From NCBI GenBank assembly GCA_014529385.2, contig CM043944.1, positions 75,143,884 through 75,207,883 of the forward strand: 64,000 nt of DNA, given 5' to 3'. Source of the DNA: Adiantum capillus-veneris. Taxonomy: Eukaryota > Streptophyta > Polypodiopsida > Polypodiales > Pteridaceae. The translations under genes and the position numbers were made by a program. Below the pieces are notes generated by a model, which was not told where the DNA came from, did not search any database, and saw only the letters and a program-made list of their open reading frames with translations. This document shows positions 21,709 through 32,302 of the stretch, piece after piece (positions within the stretch are counted from its first letter, which is position 1; every line of letters starts with the position of its first letter).

Positions 21709-24700
21709 ATGATCTATGAGACCAACTCACACTTACGAATAAGCTTTTGGAATTGTAACGGGTATCCATGGAATGCGGGAATTGGCATTGATGAGCTTAC
21801 CAATGACTCCAATGTGATACTTCTTGTCGAAACATGGGAGCATGATGCGCAACGAATTCTTGGATTTGACAAATACGACGTGCATTCTTTGATGTGGGCC
21901 AAAAATGCAAAGCAACGAAGAGGCCAAGGAGGTGTAGCATGTATGACCAAAAAGGGTTTGAAAGATGTTTCCATTGTCAAAGAAGATAAGTATAAATGCT
22001 ACTTATGGCTGAAAATCAGCCCACCACCAAATGGTCAAGTCATGTTTGTGGGCTGGTTGCTACATTGTTCACTATGACTCCAACTTTTATGCTCGCTTAA
22101 ATATGGATAGAGATCAGCCCTTTGTTGAACTAGAGGAAGACATTGCTCATTACAAGGATCAAGGTGAAGTCATTGCTTTTGGAGACATGAATGCTCGCAC
22201 AAATATGTTACAACATGACACACAACAATTCATCGTGCCGCATGTCTCAAGAAGAATGGATGACTCATACATATATAATCGAAGTTCTAATGATGCAAAA
22301 TAACTGGATCACTATGTAAAGTCACTTCTACATATGTGCAATAGTACCGGAATGCTCATGGAAAATGATGATAGCGTGATTGACTATATTTGTTCTCGGA
22401 AGCCACTCTAGAATGCATACAAAGCTTTACACTTGGTGATGGAATCCGGAATCGGATCATAGGATGTTATGTATTGACCTCAAGTGTGGTAAACTGTCCG
22501 AGCATGTAGCCTCCAATCATGATGTGAATCATTTGTACCTATGTCTAGACTTCAAACGAGCACTTATATATGCTAATATGGTGGACCAAATGTTAAGCAT
22601 GATAGAGCATCAAGAGAGCCCAACATTAGAATGTAAGTGGAAAGTTTTCAAAGAAGTAATTTGCTCTTATGCGAAGGAATGCTTTTTGGTGAAACACATG
22701 TCTTGCAAAAGGTCTAAGAAGGGTAGCACCAAGAAGAAATGGTTTGACATGGAATGTAGTCAAGCCCGAAAACACTTGCTAAGATTGGATGCAATCAAAG
22801 ACAAGGAAGTTTACTTGGAATGTTCACACACATACAAAGCACTTGTTCAAAAAAAGAGGAGAAGGTGGGAAATCAAATAACAACAACTTCTTTTAGCGCG
22901 AAAGAAAGCACATGCATGTGGCAAGTTTTGGCAAAATCTAAAAGGCAAGGGAGTTGAGAGCTTTGGTGACTTGACTCTTGAGGACATGTATATGCATTGC
23001 AAGAACCTCTATGAGCAACCCAATGTTGATAAGATGGAGTGTTGTAGCTCCCTTTCGTTTATGTCTCCCTTCATTACCATTGAAGATGTAGCCGCGCGTG
23101 CTTTAGAAACTTGCTACTCGCAAGGCAGGTGACCTTCAAGGTGTCAAGGCTGAAATGATTAAATGGACAAGCAAGAAAATATGATATTGGATATGCGATA
23201 TGTTTAACCTTGCACTTCAGTATGGCATGCCTCATGATTGGAGTGCAAATTGGATTAAGCCTTTGCACAAAGGAGGAGATGTAAACAATGTGAACAACTA
23301 TCGCACTATAATGGTTGGTTCTTTGATGACAAAGTTATTTGGATGTATCATGGAGATGAAGATAAGTGAATGGGATGAAAAGAATGGCAAACGTGCGCTT
23401 GGCCAAGCAGGTTTTCGAAAGCATCATAGCACTATTGATCACCTTGTCACTCTTCGAGTTCTTATGGAAGCGTCTCGATTGAAAGGAAAAAAGTTGTATT
23501 GTTGCTTTGTGGATTTCAAGAAAGCTTTTGACATGGTACCACGAGGAAATATTTGGAGATGTATGCAAAACCTTCAAGTGCCGAGAGAATTTATGCATGC
23601 AGTCTTTCGCATCTACCAAAAAGTGATATGTCGATTACGTATGGAAATAGAATTTCAGAATTTTTTGCAAGAACCATTGGTGTCAAACAAGGATGCCCAC
23701 TTTGCCCAACCCTCTTTGGGCTACTCATTGATGAATTGGAATGCATGGTTCTTGATTTTATGCAGCAAGAAGGCATAGAAGAGGTTAAGATCGGAAATGC
23801 GATGATCATGCTTTTGCTTTATGCCGATGATGTAGTGCTCTTGGCACATACCTTAGAAGATGCACAAAATCTTATGAGTGTCTTGGAACGCTTTTGCCTA
23901 CATAGTGGACTGATTGTGAATGGATCCAAAACCAAGGTTATGCTTGTAAAGACCCTCAATGATGAAAATCCATGCATTGTATACAACAACGAGAAACTTG
24001 AAGTGGTAGATCACTTCAAGTACCTTGGTCTTGAGGTTCCATCCAATCATAAATGGAAGGATCGTGCAATGCGTTGCTTGGAAGCCGGAAAGAGTGCTTA
24101 TTATGCATTTGAGAACATGTGCAATGCTGGAGAGATCAAGTGTTGGGCTCTCAAAAAGTACCTCTTTGACACATTGGTGACACCGGTGCTTCTTTATGGA
24201 GTGGAGGTGTGGGGTGGAAGCATCGGGAAGTCTACTTGGAAAGAGTTTGAGAATGTCCAAAAGCGTTTTCTCACCAACTTTCTCCAAGTCAAGACACAAA
24301 CACCCTACGTGCTCTTTCTTCTTGAGTCCGGATCGCTTCCCATTGAGGTCTTGGGCATGCAAAGGGTTGTGGAGTACATGCGTAAGACACAACGTAGCCC
24401 TTTGCATCGACTTCCTAGAATCACATATGAAGCAAGTCAGAAGGTTCAAAAGACATGCAAGAGCAAAATACTAAGTTCGGGGTGGATGGTTGACATCAAG
24501 AAATGGTTTGGAAGATGGGATGCATGTCACTTGGTCAAGGATGCGTCGATCGACTCCCAAGTTAATGAGGCCTTCTTACAACACCAATGTATCACGGCTT
24601 GGGAGAAATCCGGAGGTTCTCGCTTCAGCCATTACACCACACACGTTGCCCCAAACTACAAATCTCTCTTCTTCTCTAAATGAGGTAATCGAACCCATCC

Positions 24701-25008
24701 CTGCATCCTTGAGCCCATCTTGTTGAGTGCGATCCGCACCATTGCCTCCATTCGTCTTAGCTCCCATTCTCTATGCTGCGAGACATGACGTTGGGGCACT
24801 GGCGAGGAGTGTCATCGACTTTGCACCTTATGCCCTGGTCAAGTGCGGGAGAGTGAGTACCACACTACTTGAGTGCTCAAATTTTGACCACATTAGGTCC
24901 TCTTTTTCCCATATATTCAGCCATGAGCTCTCCCTACATACCTTCCTCTCCCAACCACCATGTGGACTCTCTATTGTGACGCTCATTTCAGCCATTTTTG
25001 AGCATTGA
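21709..25008 (+). pseudogene. LINE ORF2: endonuclease, reverse transcriptase, Cys-rich C-terminus
   Basis: APE-type endonuclease pieces come first (RISFWNCNGYPWNAG, VILLVETWEHD, then VIAFGDMNARTN at about 22170). A connector (22464-22880) follows, then RT: WIKPLHKGGDVNNVNNYRTI, QAGFRKHHSTIDH, CCFVDFKKAFDMV, GVKQGCPLCPTLFGLLIDEL and the catalytic YADD at about 23821. A thumb and C-terminal region follows in the frame open to 24683. Beyond that, broken frames give SSHSLCCET and LLECSNFDHIRSSF, matching the Cys-rich tail of plant L1 ORF2. Frames change at about 22075, 22300, 22460, 22880-23200 and 23650. In life this protein nicks DNA and primes cDNA synthesis at the target. Confidence 0.8.
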
Positions 25009-25080
25009 GAGTCACTTATGACCTCCACTCACATCACCTGACATGTTCATTTGGTCCCATAGGTCATATTGACCTCCGAG

Positions 25081-25112
25081 GACAACTATCTATCTATCTA
25101 TCTCTCTCTGTT

Positions 25113-25161
<49 letters not shown>

Positions 25162-25198
25162 AGTGTGTGTGTGTATGTGTTTTTTGTTTATGCATGTG

Positions 25199-25243
<45 letters not shown>

Positions 25244-25254
25244 AAAGACACAAT

Positions 25255-25312
<58 letters not shown>

Positions 25313-25415
25313 GAAAGAGAAAGAGGGAAAGGAAACATGAGAGAGAGGAGAGGGAAGGAGCATACCTAGCTCTCCTTCCTCTCCTCGCGCGCACGTGTGT
25401 GTGTGTGTGTGTGTG

Positions 25416-25477
<62 letters not shown>

Positions 25478-25555
25478 AGAGCGCCGAGGGTTTACCTGTT
25501 CGCTAGAGCGCCGAAACTCTCCCTCCTCTCCTCGTGTGTGTGTGTGGGAGGGAGG

Positions 25556-25586
<31 letters not shown>

Positions 25587-25600
25587 CGAGGATTTTTGGC
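25081..25600. repeat. Compound microsatellite block (TATC, TA, GT, CT, GA)
   Basis: TATC repeats at 25088-25105, (TA)n at about 25121-25158, GT at 25164-25177, CT at 25201-25241, GT at 25253-25278, GA at 25278-25330, GT at 25394-25416, GA at 25420-25474, GT at 25533-25546 and GA at 25555-25590. All long open frames here are simple-repeat artefacts. Confidence 0.95.
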
Positions 25601-25647
25601 CCTCTCGGTTTATTTTTTACCCCTGTTGCGGCGTCGCTATTTTCTTT

Positions 25648-25903
25648 GTTGCATAGCGAAGCCGTGGATTTTCACTTTTGAGCGTCGCACTACGAGCGTT
25701 GCTAATGTGAATTACCTCTTGTAGTGTTTGTGGGTAACCATGGGTGATCATGTGGAGCAACATGGTATGCATTTTGTTGCATAGCGACGCCGTGGATTTT
25801 CACTTTTGAGCGTCGCACTACGAGGGTCGCTAATGTGAATTACCTCTTGTAGTGTTTGTTGGTAACCATGGGTGATCATGTGGAGCAACATGGTATGCAT
25901 TTT
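25648..25903. repeat. 128-bp tandem duplication across the CACTA right end
   Basis: Copies 25648-25775 and 25776-25903 differ at only a few bases. Each contains the sub-terminal motif, the CACTA end (25726; 25854), the TTT flank and the H gag start (ATG at 25740 and 25868). The duplication therefore happened after the CACTA insertion. Confidence 0.9.
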
Positions 25904-26269
25904 GACCCAGCAACAATGCAAATGTTTCAATCATTTGCAATGTTCATGCATCAACAACATGCTACTGAAAGAAGGGAGATTTCAACAACCAAAGCCATAC
26001 ATGCAGTCATCAACAGAATGGATCAATTCAATGGCAAAGATGTAACCAAGTAATCAAACGAGTATTGAAGGAGATGGAGTTTCATCGCATGTCAGATGGT
26101 GAGATGAAAGATTTGAGCTAGTTGTTGCTTCAGAAATTAGGGAACATGCTAGGGCAATTAAAGATGGGCATGGGAGAAACTGGGAAGAACTCAAAGTAGC
26201 TTTAAAGGAGGAATATTTCATGGAGGACTATGAGAGAGTGACCAAAATGACATTCTTAGAATGGGTAGT
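25868..26269 (+). pseudogene. Gypsy H gag, N-terminal part
   Basis: From ATG 25868 (a duplicate start lies at 25740) the frame reads MGDHVEQHGMHFDPATMQMF to DQFNGKDVTK, then a stop. After frame changes near 26050 and 26110 it continues as RVLKEMEFHRMSDGEM and ELVVASEIREHARAIKDGHG up to MEDYERVTKMTFLEW. This is a capsid-like gypsy Gag region. It is cut at 26269 by Copia-3 and resumes at 37254. Confidence 0.65.
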
Positions 26270-26479
26270 TGTTGGGATTCAAGCCAACTGGCCGGACATC
26301 CCACTTACTACTAACCCATCTACTAACTTAACCTATATACACTTATTCTTTAATACAAGAAAGAATAAGGAGCAGCAAGATAACGTTGCTGTGCGCTCCA
26401 CCCAAAGCAAGTCTCTCTCTCTCTCTCTCTCTCTCTGCTCTCGCACTCGCACTCGCACACGCTTCTCGTGGCACCTTCA
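26270..26479 (+). repeat. Copia-3 5' LTR
   Basis: 210 bp, TG...CA, with a (CT)n stretch at about 26405-26436 that accounts for most of its extra length over the 3' LTR. Confidence 0.9.
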
Positions 26480-26785
26480 ACTGGTATCAGAGCAGGGTTT
26501 GTGCTTGCCTTTTTTGCGTCCGCGTGCGCGTGCACTTTCAAAAGTGCAAAGAGGTTTTCGATTTTGGCATCGGCAAATTGAGCGTTCCGAGAGCGTTTCC
26601 ACTAGGTGTCTTGGCAACTTGCACTCGCACACGCTTCTCGCGGCACCTTCAACTGGTATCAGAGCAGGGTTTGTGCTTGCCGTTTTCGCGTCCGCGTGCA
26701 TGCACTTTCAAAAGTGCAAAGAGGTTTCCGATTTTGGCATCAGCAAATTCAGCATTTCGAGAGCGTTTCCACTAGGTGTCTTTGT
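26447..26785 (+). repeat. Tandem duplication of LTR end, primer-binding site and leader start in Copia-3
   Basis: A segment of about 172 bp that includes the last part of the 5' LTR, TGGTATCAGAGC (26482-26493) and the first part of the leader is repeated directly, giving a second exact primer site at 26654-26665. The copies differ by a few substitutions and a 2-bp indel. Confidence 0.88.
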
Positions 26786-26789
26786 GTTT

Positions 26790-27767
26790 TACCCCCCTTT
26801 CAAAGCTGTTCGTGCAGTCGAAAGCTTCATCCGAGCTATGCTTTAGGAGTTGTATTTTTCAACTCCACTTTTGCTACAGCAATAGGTACAGGTACAGGAC
26901 ACAGGTGCAGGTTGTTCAGAGACTATTTTGGGATGGTATATAGCCATTTTATGGCTATTATGTGTTATTGAGATAGTGTTTATGGGCTGATTAGGAGCAC
27001 TTTTTGGCATCAATATTGTCTCAGATTTTTGAGGCATCCATCTCCTCACAGGTTCTTGCATACATACAGGACATCCAGGTTTCTTACAAGTTGTAGTGTT
27101 TTGCATCGGCACAGATTTTGATGGAGTACTTGATGCGCATACGCATTGTTTTGGCACTTTTGATAGTGCTTGAGCTCTTTGTAGAGCGGTTTTACTCTCC
27201 GTAGGGATTGTTTACTGCTTGCACATTTTGTTTGGCGTCTGTTTGAGCACGTATACTGCACCTTGCAGTATTGTTGCAAGTGGATGTACGTTGAGTTACG
27301 AAAACTGTCACATGTACTTTTTGTGGAGCTGATTGTTTCTGGTAGTCCCGACCGTTTCCGAGACTCGGTTCGGAGGCCCATTCTAAGACTGACCTGGTTT
27401 CTTTTCTGCATAACCTTTTGTAAGGGTCGATAGCGTGAGGTTTTCTTGAGCTGGGGGATTCTTTAATGTTGAGATCCTTTTGATGATACAGGTTGCTGGA
27501 TACCCCTTTTCCATGGCCTCGCCATAGGACATGTATAAAGAGGGCTAGGTGCATTTGACACCGCGTTGGTAGTCTTGGGTTAGATTTTGACTTTTATGCA
27601 CAATTAGTGGTTGATGCGCCTGTCTTATGCTCTGAGAGCATTACTTTTGATGCATTATTGATCTCTTGTGACAGTTTTGGATTGAGATTCTGTGAATTTT
27701 TCTGGGGAATGCCGAATTTTTCCCAAAATTACCAGTGTTTATCGCCATATTTTCTTTAGCTTACAGC
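26790..27767 (+). other. Copia-3 untranslated leader
   Basis: No coding match. A block at 27424-27492 matches the leader block of Copia-2 and Copia-4 (GAGCTGGGGGATTCT, GTTGAGATCCTTT, GATACAGG), although the rest of the leader is not obviously alike. Confidence 0.65.
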
Positions 27768-28600
27768 CATGTCATCTAGTGGTAAAAAGAATATTTACAA
27801 TATCCAAAAATTTGATGGGATGAATATGGAAAGAGCAGATTCAAGATGTTCTTATACAAAAAGGCCAGCTGGATCCTATCATGGAGCGCCCAGAGGGCGA
27901 GTATACAGATGTTGAGTGGGAGAGACTTGATGCTAAGGCCAAATCTACTCTTCGTTTGCATTTGGCCGAATCTGTGTAATTTACTATAGTTGGAGAAAGG
28001 ACTGCTAGAGATGTATGGGATAAGTTGTGTTCTAGTTATGAGAACAAAAGTGCCACTAATAAGGTTTTCTTGATGAAGATTCGTATGAAGGAAGAGGGCA
28101 CTATTTCTACTCACATCAATGAGTTCAATATCATTTTCACTCAGTTGACCACTCAGGGTTTGGTTTTCGATGAGGAAATCAAATGTATCTTCTTGCTATG
28201 CAATTTACCCTCGTCTTGGGATACGTTATGTACTGTGATTAGCAACTCAACACACTTGGTACCGATCTAATGTACAATGACGTCCTTGGGAGTCTGTTTA
28301 CCGAGGAGATTTATAGGAAATCTCTCGAAGGCAAGAAGGATGGTGATGCATATGTTGCTAGTGATGTACAGAGGGTTCACACTCAAAGTCGTGCCAAAAG
28401 CAAGGAACATGGGGGCTCACGCAGTAAGTCACGGGGTTCTATGAGTAATGTTGAGTGCTATCATTGCCATAAAAAAGGGCATGTGAAGAAGGATTGCAGG
28501 AAATGGCAGCAAAGCAAGAAGGATAAACAATCCGGTGACACTTCTAAGTCTGATGATTCAAACGAGGGCAAAGCAAAGTTAGCGGAGATCAATGTGCTAG
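27768..28600 (+). pseudogene. Copia-3 gag
   Basis: Starts MSSSGKKNIYNIQKFDGM, as in copia Gag, then loses frame near 27820. Later frames give SYENKSATNKVFLMKIRMKE and HINEFNIIFTQLTTQGLVFD (28025-28270). The frame from 28270 continues with LGSLFTEEIYRKSLEGKKDG and the zinc knuckle CYHCHKKGHVKKDC (about 28456-28497). It aligns domain by domain with the Copia-2 Gag but has at least three frame breaks. Confidence 0.75.
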
Positions 28601-29385
28601 AGTCTTCAAATGCTCATGTTGTAGAGACTCTTCCAGCGGTTGTTATGCCACTTACCTCTGACGTATTGATCTTCATAGCAAATATACCTGTCGAGGCTCT
28701 TGCTACAAAAGATGCGTATTATGCACATAATTGGATAGTAGATTCTGGTGCGAGTTTCCATGTGACACCACATAGAGAGTGGTTCTCTACTTATTTTCAC
28801 TCTTGTGGCAAAGTGAGACTTGGTGATGCTTATGAACTAGATATTGAGGGTGTCGAAAATGACAAATTGCATCTAAGGAATGTCCCGCACTTTACTTTAT
28901 GTAATGTTAGACATTTACCCAAGTTAATTAAAAGCTCGATTTCTGTTGGTCAGCTTGATGATTTGGGCTACAACACCACATTTGGCAATGGTTCGTGGAT
29001 AGTACGCAAAGTTAATCTTGTTGTACTCATAGGTCAGAAGCATGGTACCTTGTATTCCATGCATGTGTCAGATGTTGGTCATGATTACATATCTATAGCC
29101 GAGCTACCGTCTACTGAGTTGTGGCATTGCCAGCTAGGTCATATTATCAAAAAAGGAATGAGAACTCTAACTCATTTTAGCTACTTACCTGTATTGTATT
29201 ATGTTGACTTTCCTGTTTGTGAGCGTTGTATCTATGGCAAACACACTAGGTCCGTGCACTTACCATTGGGTCAAAAGCGCGCTGAACCTCTAGATTTAGT
29301 GCATAGTGAAGTTTGTGGTCCTATGTCAACCAAATCTCTAGGGGGGGGCAGCTATTTTGTGACATTCATAGATGAATCTACTTGA
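28270..29385 (+). CDS. Copia-3 gag end, protease and integrase start (open stretch)
   Basis: The longest open stretch of Copia-3 (371 codons; the ATG is incidental). It covers the zinc knuckle, the protease active site NWIVDSGASFHVTPHREW, the pre-integrase region (LWHCQLGHIIKKGM...CERCIYGKHTR) and the first integrase Asp (HSEVCGPMSTKSLGGGSYF, where the expected Asp of HSD is Glu). A TGA at 29383-29385 ends it in the integrase core, which reads on to 29557 with a frame change before Copia-4. Confidence 0.75.
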   Translation: MYNDVLGSLFTEEIYRKSLEGKKDGDAYVASDVQRVHTQSRAKSKEHGGSRSKSRGSMSNVECYHCHKKGHVKKDCRKWQQSKKDKQSGDTSKSDDSNEGKAKLAEINVLESSNAHVVETLPAVVMPLTSDVLIFIANIPVEALATKDAYYAHNWIVDSGASFHVTPHREWFSTYFHSCGKVRLGDAYELDIEGVENDKLHLRNVPHFTLCNVRHLPKLIKSSISVGQLDDLGYNTTFGNGSWIVRKVNLVVLIGQKHGTLYSMHVSDVGHDYISIAELPSTELWHCQLGHIIKKGMRTLTHFSYLPVLYYVDFPVCERCIYGKHTRSVHLPLGQKRAEPLDLVHSEVCGPMSTKSLGGGSYFVTFIDEST

Positions 29386-29388
29386 AAG

Positions 29389-29557
29389 GTGTGGACATAT
29401 CCTTTGAAACATAAGGATCAAGTTCTTCCTATGTTCCAAAAATTCTTAGCACTCGTTTTGAGAATTAGTCTGGCAAGAAACTCAAAAAGTTGCGGATTGA
29501 CAACGGTGGAGAATATGTCTCCAAGGAGTTTGACAATTTCTATGCTAAAAGGGGGAT
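29389..29557 (+). pseudogene. Copia-3 integrase fragment left of Copia-4
   Basis: Reads VWTYPLKHKDQVLPMFQKFL, then a frame change, then RIDNGGEY-like sequence near 29493-29516 (second integrase Asp), up to the Copia-4 duplication GGGAT at 29553-29557. Confidence 0.7.
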
Positions 29558-29749
29558 TGTTGGGGTATAAAGCCCAATGTGGTCGCCCAGGTAAGTGGGC
29601 GGGCCGCCATGTATGTACACATATTCTTTTGTTAAAACCTAATAAGAACTCACTATGCTCTACACATTACAGTAGAGCGAGTTCACCATATCATCGTGCT
29701 CTTCTTCTCGCACTCTCTCTCGCGTCGCACTTCCGCTCGTACTCCTTCA
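29558..29749 (+). repeat. Copia-4 5' LTR
   Basis: 192 bp, two differences from the 3' LTR, with TATAAAG at 29566-29572 and a GTAAGTGGG donor-like sequence downstream. Confidence 0.94.
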
Positions 29750-29751
29750 AC

Positions 29752-29763
29752 TGGTATCAGAGC
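29752..29763 (+). other. Copia-4 primer-binding site
   Basis: Exact TGGTATCAGAGC two bases after the LTR. Confidence 0.9.
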
Positions 29764-30835
29764 TCTGATCGAGGCTCGGGGCAGCACTGCGGAGGCTAGA
29801 GTCACTAGATCAGATTGATGTGAAATTCGACAGGCAAAGACACGGCCCCAAATCCTGTGGGCAAGCCCAAAGGGCTTGGTGTTCTCAGAATTTCATTCTG
29901 AGGTCATCTCGGCCACCGTTCGGCTTCGACAAAGGTCTGCGTAGGCCATTTTCGACTACGTGGTCCCGGCGGGTGCAGATCCGACTTTGCAAATTTGGGG
30001 TTTTCGGCCCATGACTGCAGGAGATGAGGATATCGACACTCCCAGAGTGTTGATTTGTGGCTGTCTACACATCGAAGGACGGCTCGCAGTTCTTGGAGGC
30101 GTGTCACATACGACACGGGCGCATCTACACACAGACTGTAGGCGACATCCACTAGTTCATCAGGTAGCTTGTGTTTGCTGCTTGATATTCTAGATTTCAT
30201 CCTGACATTGCAGGTACTTACACATGGGATGTATTGTCAGAGATGATGTATGTTTGTTGAGGGTTTGCTGGCTGTGAGTCACACAGCAAACAATCGCCGC
30301 AGCGGTTACAACATACAGTGGGAAATTTGTGGATGTATGACTTTGTGGGAAGTCTATGTACTGTCAGATTTATTGCAGCCTTTGTTGAGGGTCGAGTGAG
30401 GTTTTATTGAGCTGGGGGATTCTCGAATGTTGAGATCCTTTCGGTGATACAGGTCTTGGAGTGATCCCTCGAGCACCCTTAGATAGGCAGCTAGGATGTA
30501 TTGACTGTGAGTTAGACAGTTGGGATTGCATCTTTGCTTTACTGCCATTGAGGCATTGTCACAGTCTATGCTTACAGGACAGTGACAGGACAGTGAGAGG
30601 CAGTACAGGTGCAGGACAGGTTTACCTGCAGCTTACAGTGTCAGAGAGACAGTGTTTTTTGAGCTGTTTTTTGAGTACACAAGAGCCATTTTACAAAGGA
30701 GACTCGGCCGAAATTTATACAGAATCTGAAGCTTTCTTGGTTCATTTGACAGGTTGATATTGGTTCAGAGGTCAGTTTACAGGGGAAACTCTGCCGAATT
30801 TTTCCAAGGAAAGTAAACCACTGTGAAGCGTAGCT
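29764..30835 (+). other. Copia-4 untranslated leader
   Basis: About 1.07 kb, very close to the Copia-2 leader, including the conserved block at 30389-30453. No gene. Confidence 0.7.
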
Positions 30836-32302
30836 ATGGCTGGATCACAGGACACTGCTCTTTACAATATCAAGAAGCTGGATGGAACCAATTTCCCATT
30901 GTGGAAGAAGCAGATTTGGCACGTGTTGGTACAAAAGAAGCAGATAAAACCTATAAAGCTCAAGGGGATAAAACCAGAAGATATGGACGAAGATGAATGG
31001 AGCGAAATGGATGAATTGGCACTTTCTACCATTATGCTGACTTTGGCAGAAAGCGTTTACTTCAATGTAGCAGACGAGATGTCGGCTTATCAAGCATGGT
31101 TAAAGCTGAGTGATCTTTATGAGAAGCAGAGTGCAGCTTCACAGGTATACTGGCTTAAGAAGCTTGTTGACTTGAAGATGAAAGAAGGGACACCTATGTC
31201 CAATCATCTGAATGAATTCAACACAATCTACAGTCAGTTGTCAGCTCAAGGTGTCAAGTTTGGTGAACCTGTTACAGCTATGTTCCTGTTGATCACATTG
31301 CCGGAAAGTTGGGACACTTTTCGCACAGCTTTGAGTAATTCTGCACCTCCAGATGGTTTGAACATAGCAGGTGTAGAAGGAAGTCTGCTTACTGAAGAAA
31401 CCAATAGAAAGACAATGGACAAAGGCAAAGGAACAACCTTAGTTGTCAGGGGAAGGACCAAAGAAAAGTACAAAGGTGGAAAGAGGAATCAGCCTCGTAG
31501 CAAGTCCCGCAGTGCTAAAGGCAACAATGACATAGAATGCTACCATTGTGGCAAGAAGGGTCACATGAAAAGAGACTGCAGAGAATGGAAAGCAGAAAAA
31601 GGCAAAGAGAAAGCTGAAGACCATGGTGAGAAGAACAAGTCCTCACTGAAGATTCAAGAAATAAATGTGACAAACACTGTTGCAGAGGATGACAGTCTAG
31701 TGTCAGGAGACATATACTTCTTGAAGAATACAATGGACTCAGCTCTTCTTAAAACATCTGATGGAAATGCACTGAGTGACTGGATTATAGACTCAGGGGC
31801 ATCACTTCATGTGTCTCCAAACAAGGAGTGGTTTGCCTCTTATGTGACCACTAAAGATCATGTTCGGCTGGGCAATGGGCAGACATGTGAGATCTTAGGT
31901 GTTGGAGATGTTCAATTGAAGTTTCAGAATGGATCTTCTTTCACGCTGAAGAATGTGAGACATGTTCCCACAATTACAAAGAGCTTGATCAACACAGGTT
32001 TACTTGATGATGCTGGCTACGTCACCACTTTTGGACAGAACATGTGGAAGATATCCAAGGGTTCTATGATAGTAGCACATGGAGTAAAATCTGGAGGACT
32101 TTACATGATTTATGTATCAAATGTCTCTAAAAATGTAATCAATGTAACCGAGCAGCGGAACGTTTCTTTGTGGCATAGCCGGTTAGGACATATGTCCAAG
32201 AAGGGAATGGAAATCTTGTCTCGTTCTGGTTATTTGCCTGGCTTTTCATTTAATGATTTTGAATTCTGTGAACATTGTCTGTATGGTAAGCAAACACAGT
32301 AG
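30836..32302 (+). CDS. Copia-4 Gag, protease and integrase N-terminus, ends at TAG
   Basis: 488 codons, nearly identical to the Copia-2 protein. It has the Gag region, zinc knuckle CYHCGKKGHMKRDC, protease DWIIDSGASLHVSPNKEW and the pre-integrase region to CEHCLYGKQTQ. TAG at 32300-32302 replaces the CAG seen in Copia-2. The place where Copia-2 has its own stop is open here. Confidence 0.88.
   Translation: MAGSQDTALYNIKKLDGTNFPLWKKQIWHVLVQKKQIKPIKLKGIKPEDMDEDEWSEMDELALSTIMLTLAESVYFNVADEMSAYQAWLKLSDLYEKQSAASQVYWLKKLVDLKMKEGTPMSNHLNEFNTIYSQLSAQGVKFGEPVTAMFLLITLPESWDTFRTALSNSAPPDGLNIAGVEGSLLTEETNRKTMDKGKGTTLVVRGRTKEKYKGGKRNQPRSKSRSAKGNNDIECYHCGKKGHMKRDCREWKAEKGKEKAEDHGEKNKSSLKIQEINVTNTVAEDDSLVSGDIYFLKNTMDSALLKTSDGNALSDWIIDSGASLHVSPNKEWFASYVTTKDHVRLGNGQTCEILGVGDVQLKFQNGSSFTLKNVRHVPTITKSLINTGLLDDAGYVTTFGQNMWKISKGSMIVAHGVKSGGLYMIYVSNVSKNVINVTEQRNVSLWHSRLGHMSKKGMEILSRSGYLPGFSFNDFEFCEHCLYGKQTQ

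Larger units (their letters stand above)
17800..25090 (+). mobile_element. L1-like LINE with two inserts in ORF1
   Basis: A non-LTR retrotransposon. A 5' UTR of about 170 bases leads to ORF1 pieces (17968-18159, 19285-20039, 21591-21702), then ORF2 with endonuclease, RT (YADD) and a Cys-rich C-terminus (21709 to about 25005), followed by simple repeats. ORF1 is split by two non-coding inserts of about 1.2 and 1.5 kb, and both ORFs carry frame breaks. It lies inside the CACTA element. The exact ends are uncertain: no target-site duplication was identified and the 3' end runs into TATC/TA repeats. Confidence 0.75.
6775..25726 (-). mobile_element. CACTA (En/Spm-type) transposon, itself carrying nested elements
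   Basis: The left end CACTACAAGAGGTTATG is matched by an inverted copy at 25707-25726 (reading TTACCTCTTGTAGTG), and both ends are flanked by the 3-bp duplication TTT (6772-6774; 25727-25729). Repeated TAGCGACG-type motifs crowd both sub-terminal regions (about 6800-7010 and 25630-25700), as expected for transposase-binding sites. It carries a Transposase_24-type gene and the relic of a TnpD-type gene, both on the minus strand, plus Copia-2 and a LINE inserted later. A 128-bp tandem duplication gives a second right end at 25854. Confidence 0.85.

Noticed and set aside
25005-25681. Several overlapping open frames on both strands through the microsatellite block
   Set aside because: They translate dinucleotide repeats (Ser-Leu, Arg-Glu, Val-Cys, Thr-His runs) and have no other content.
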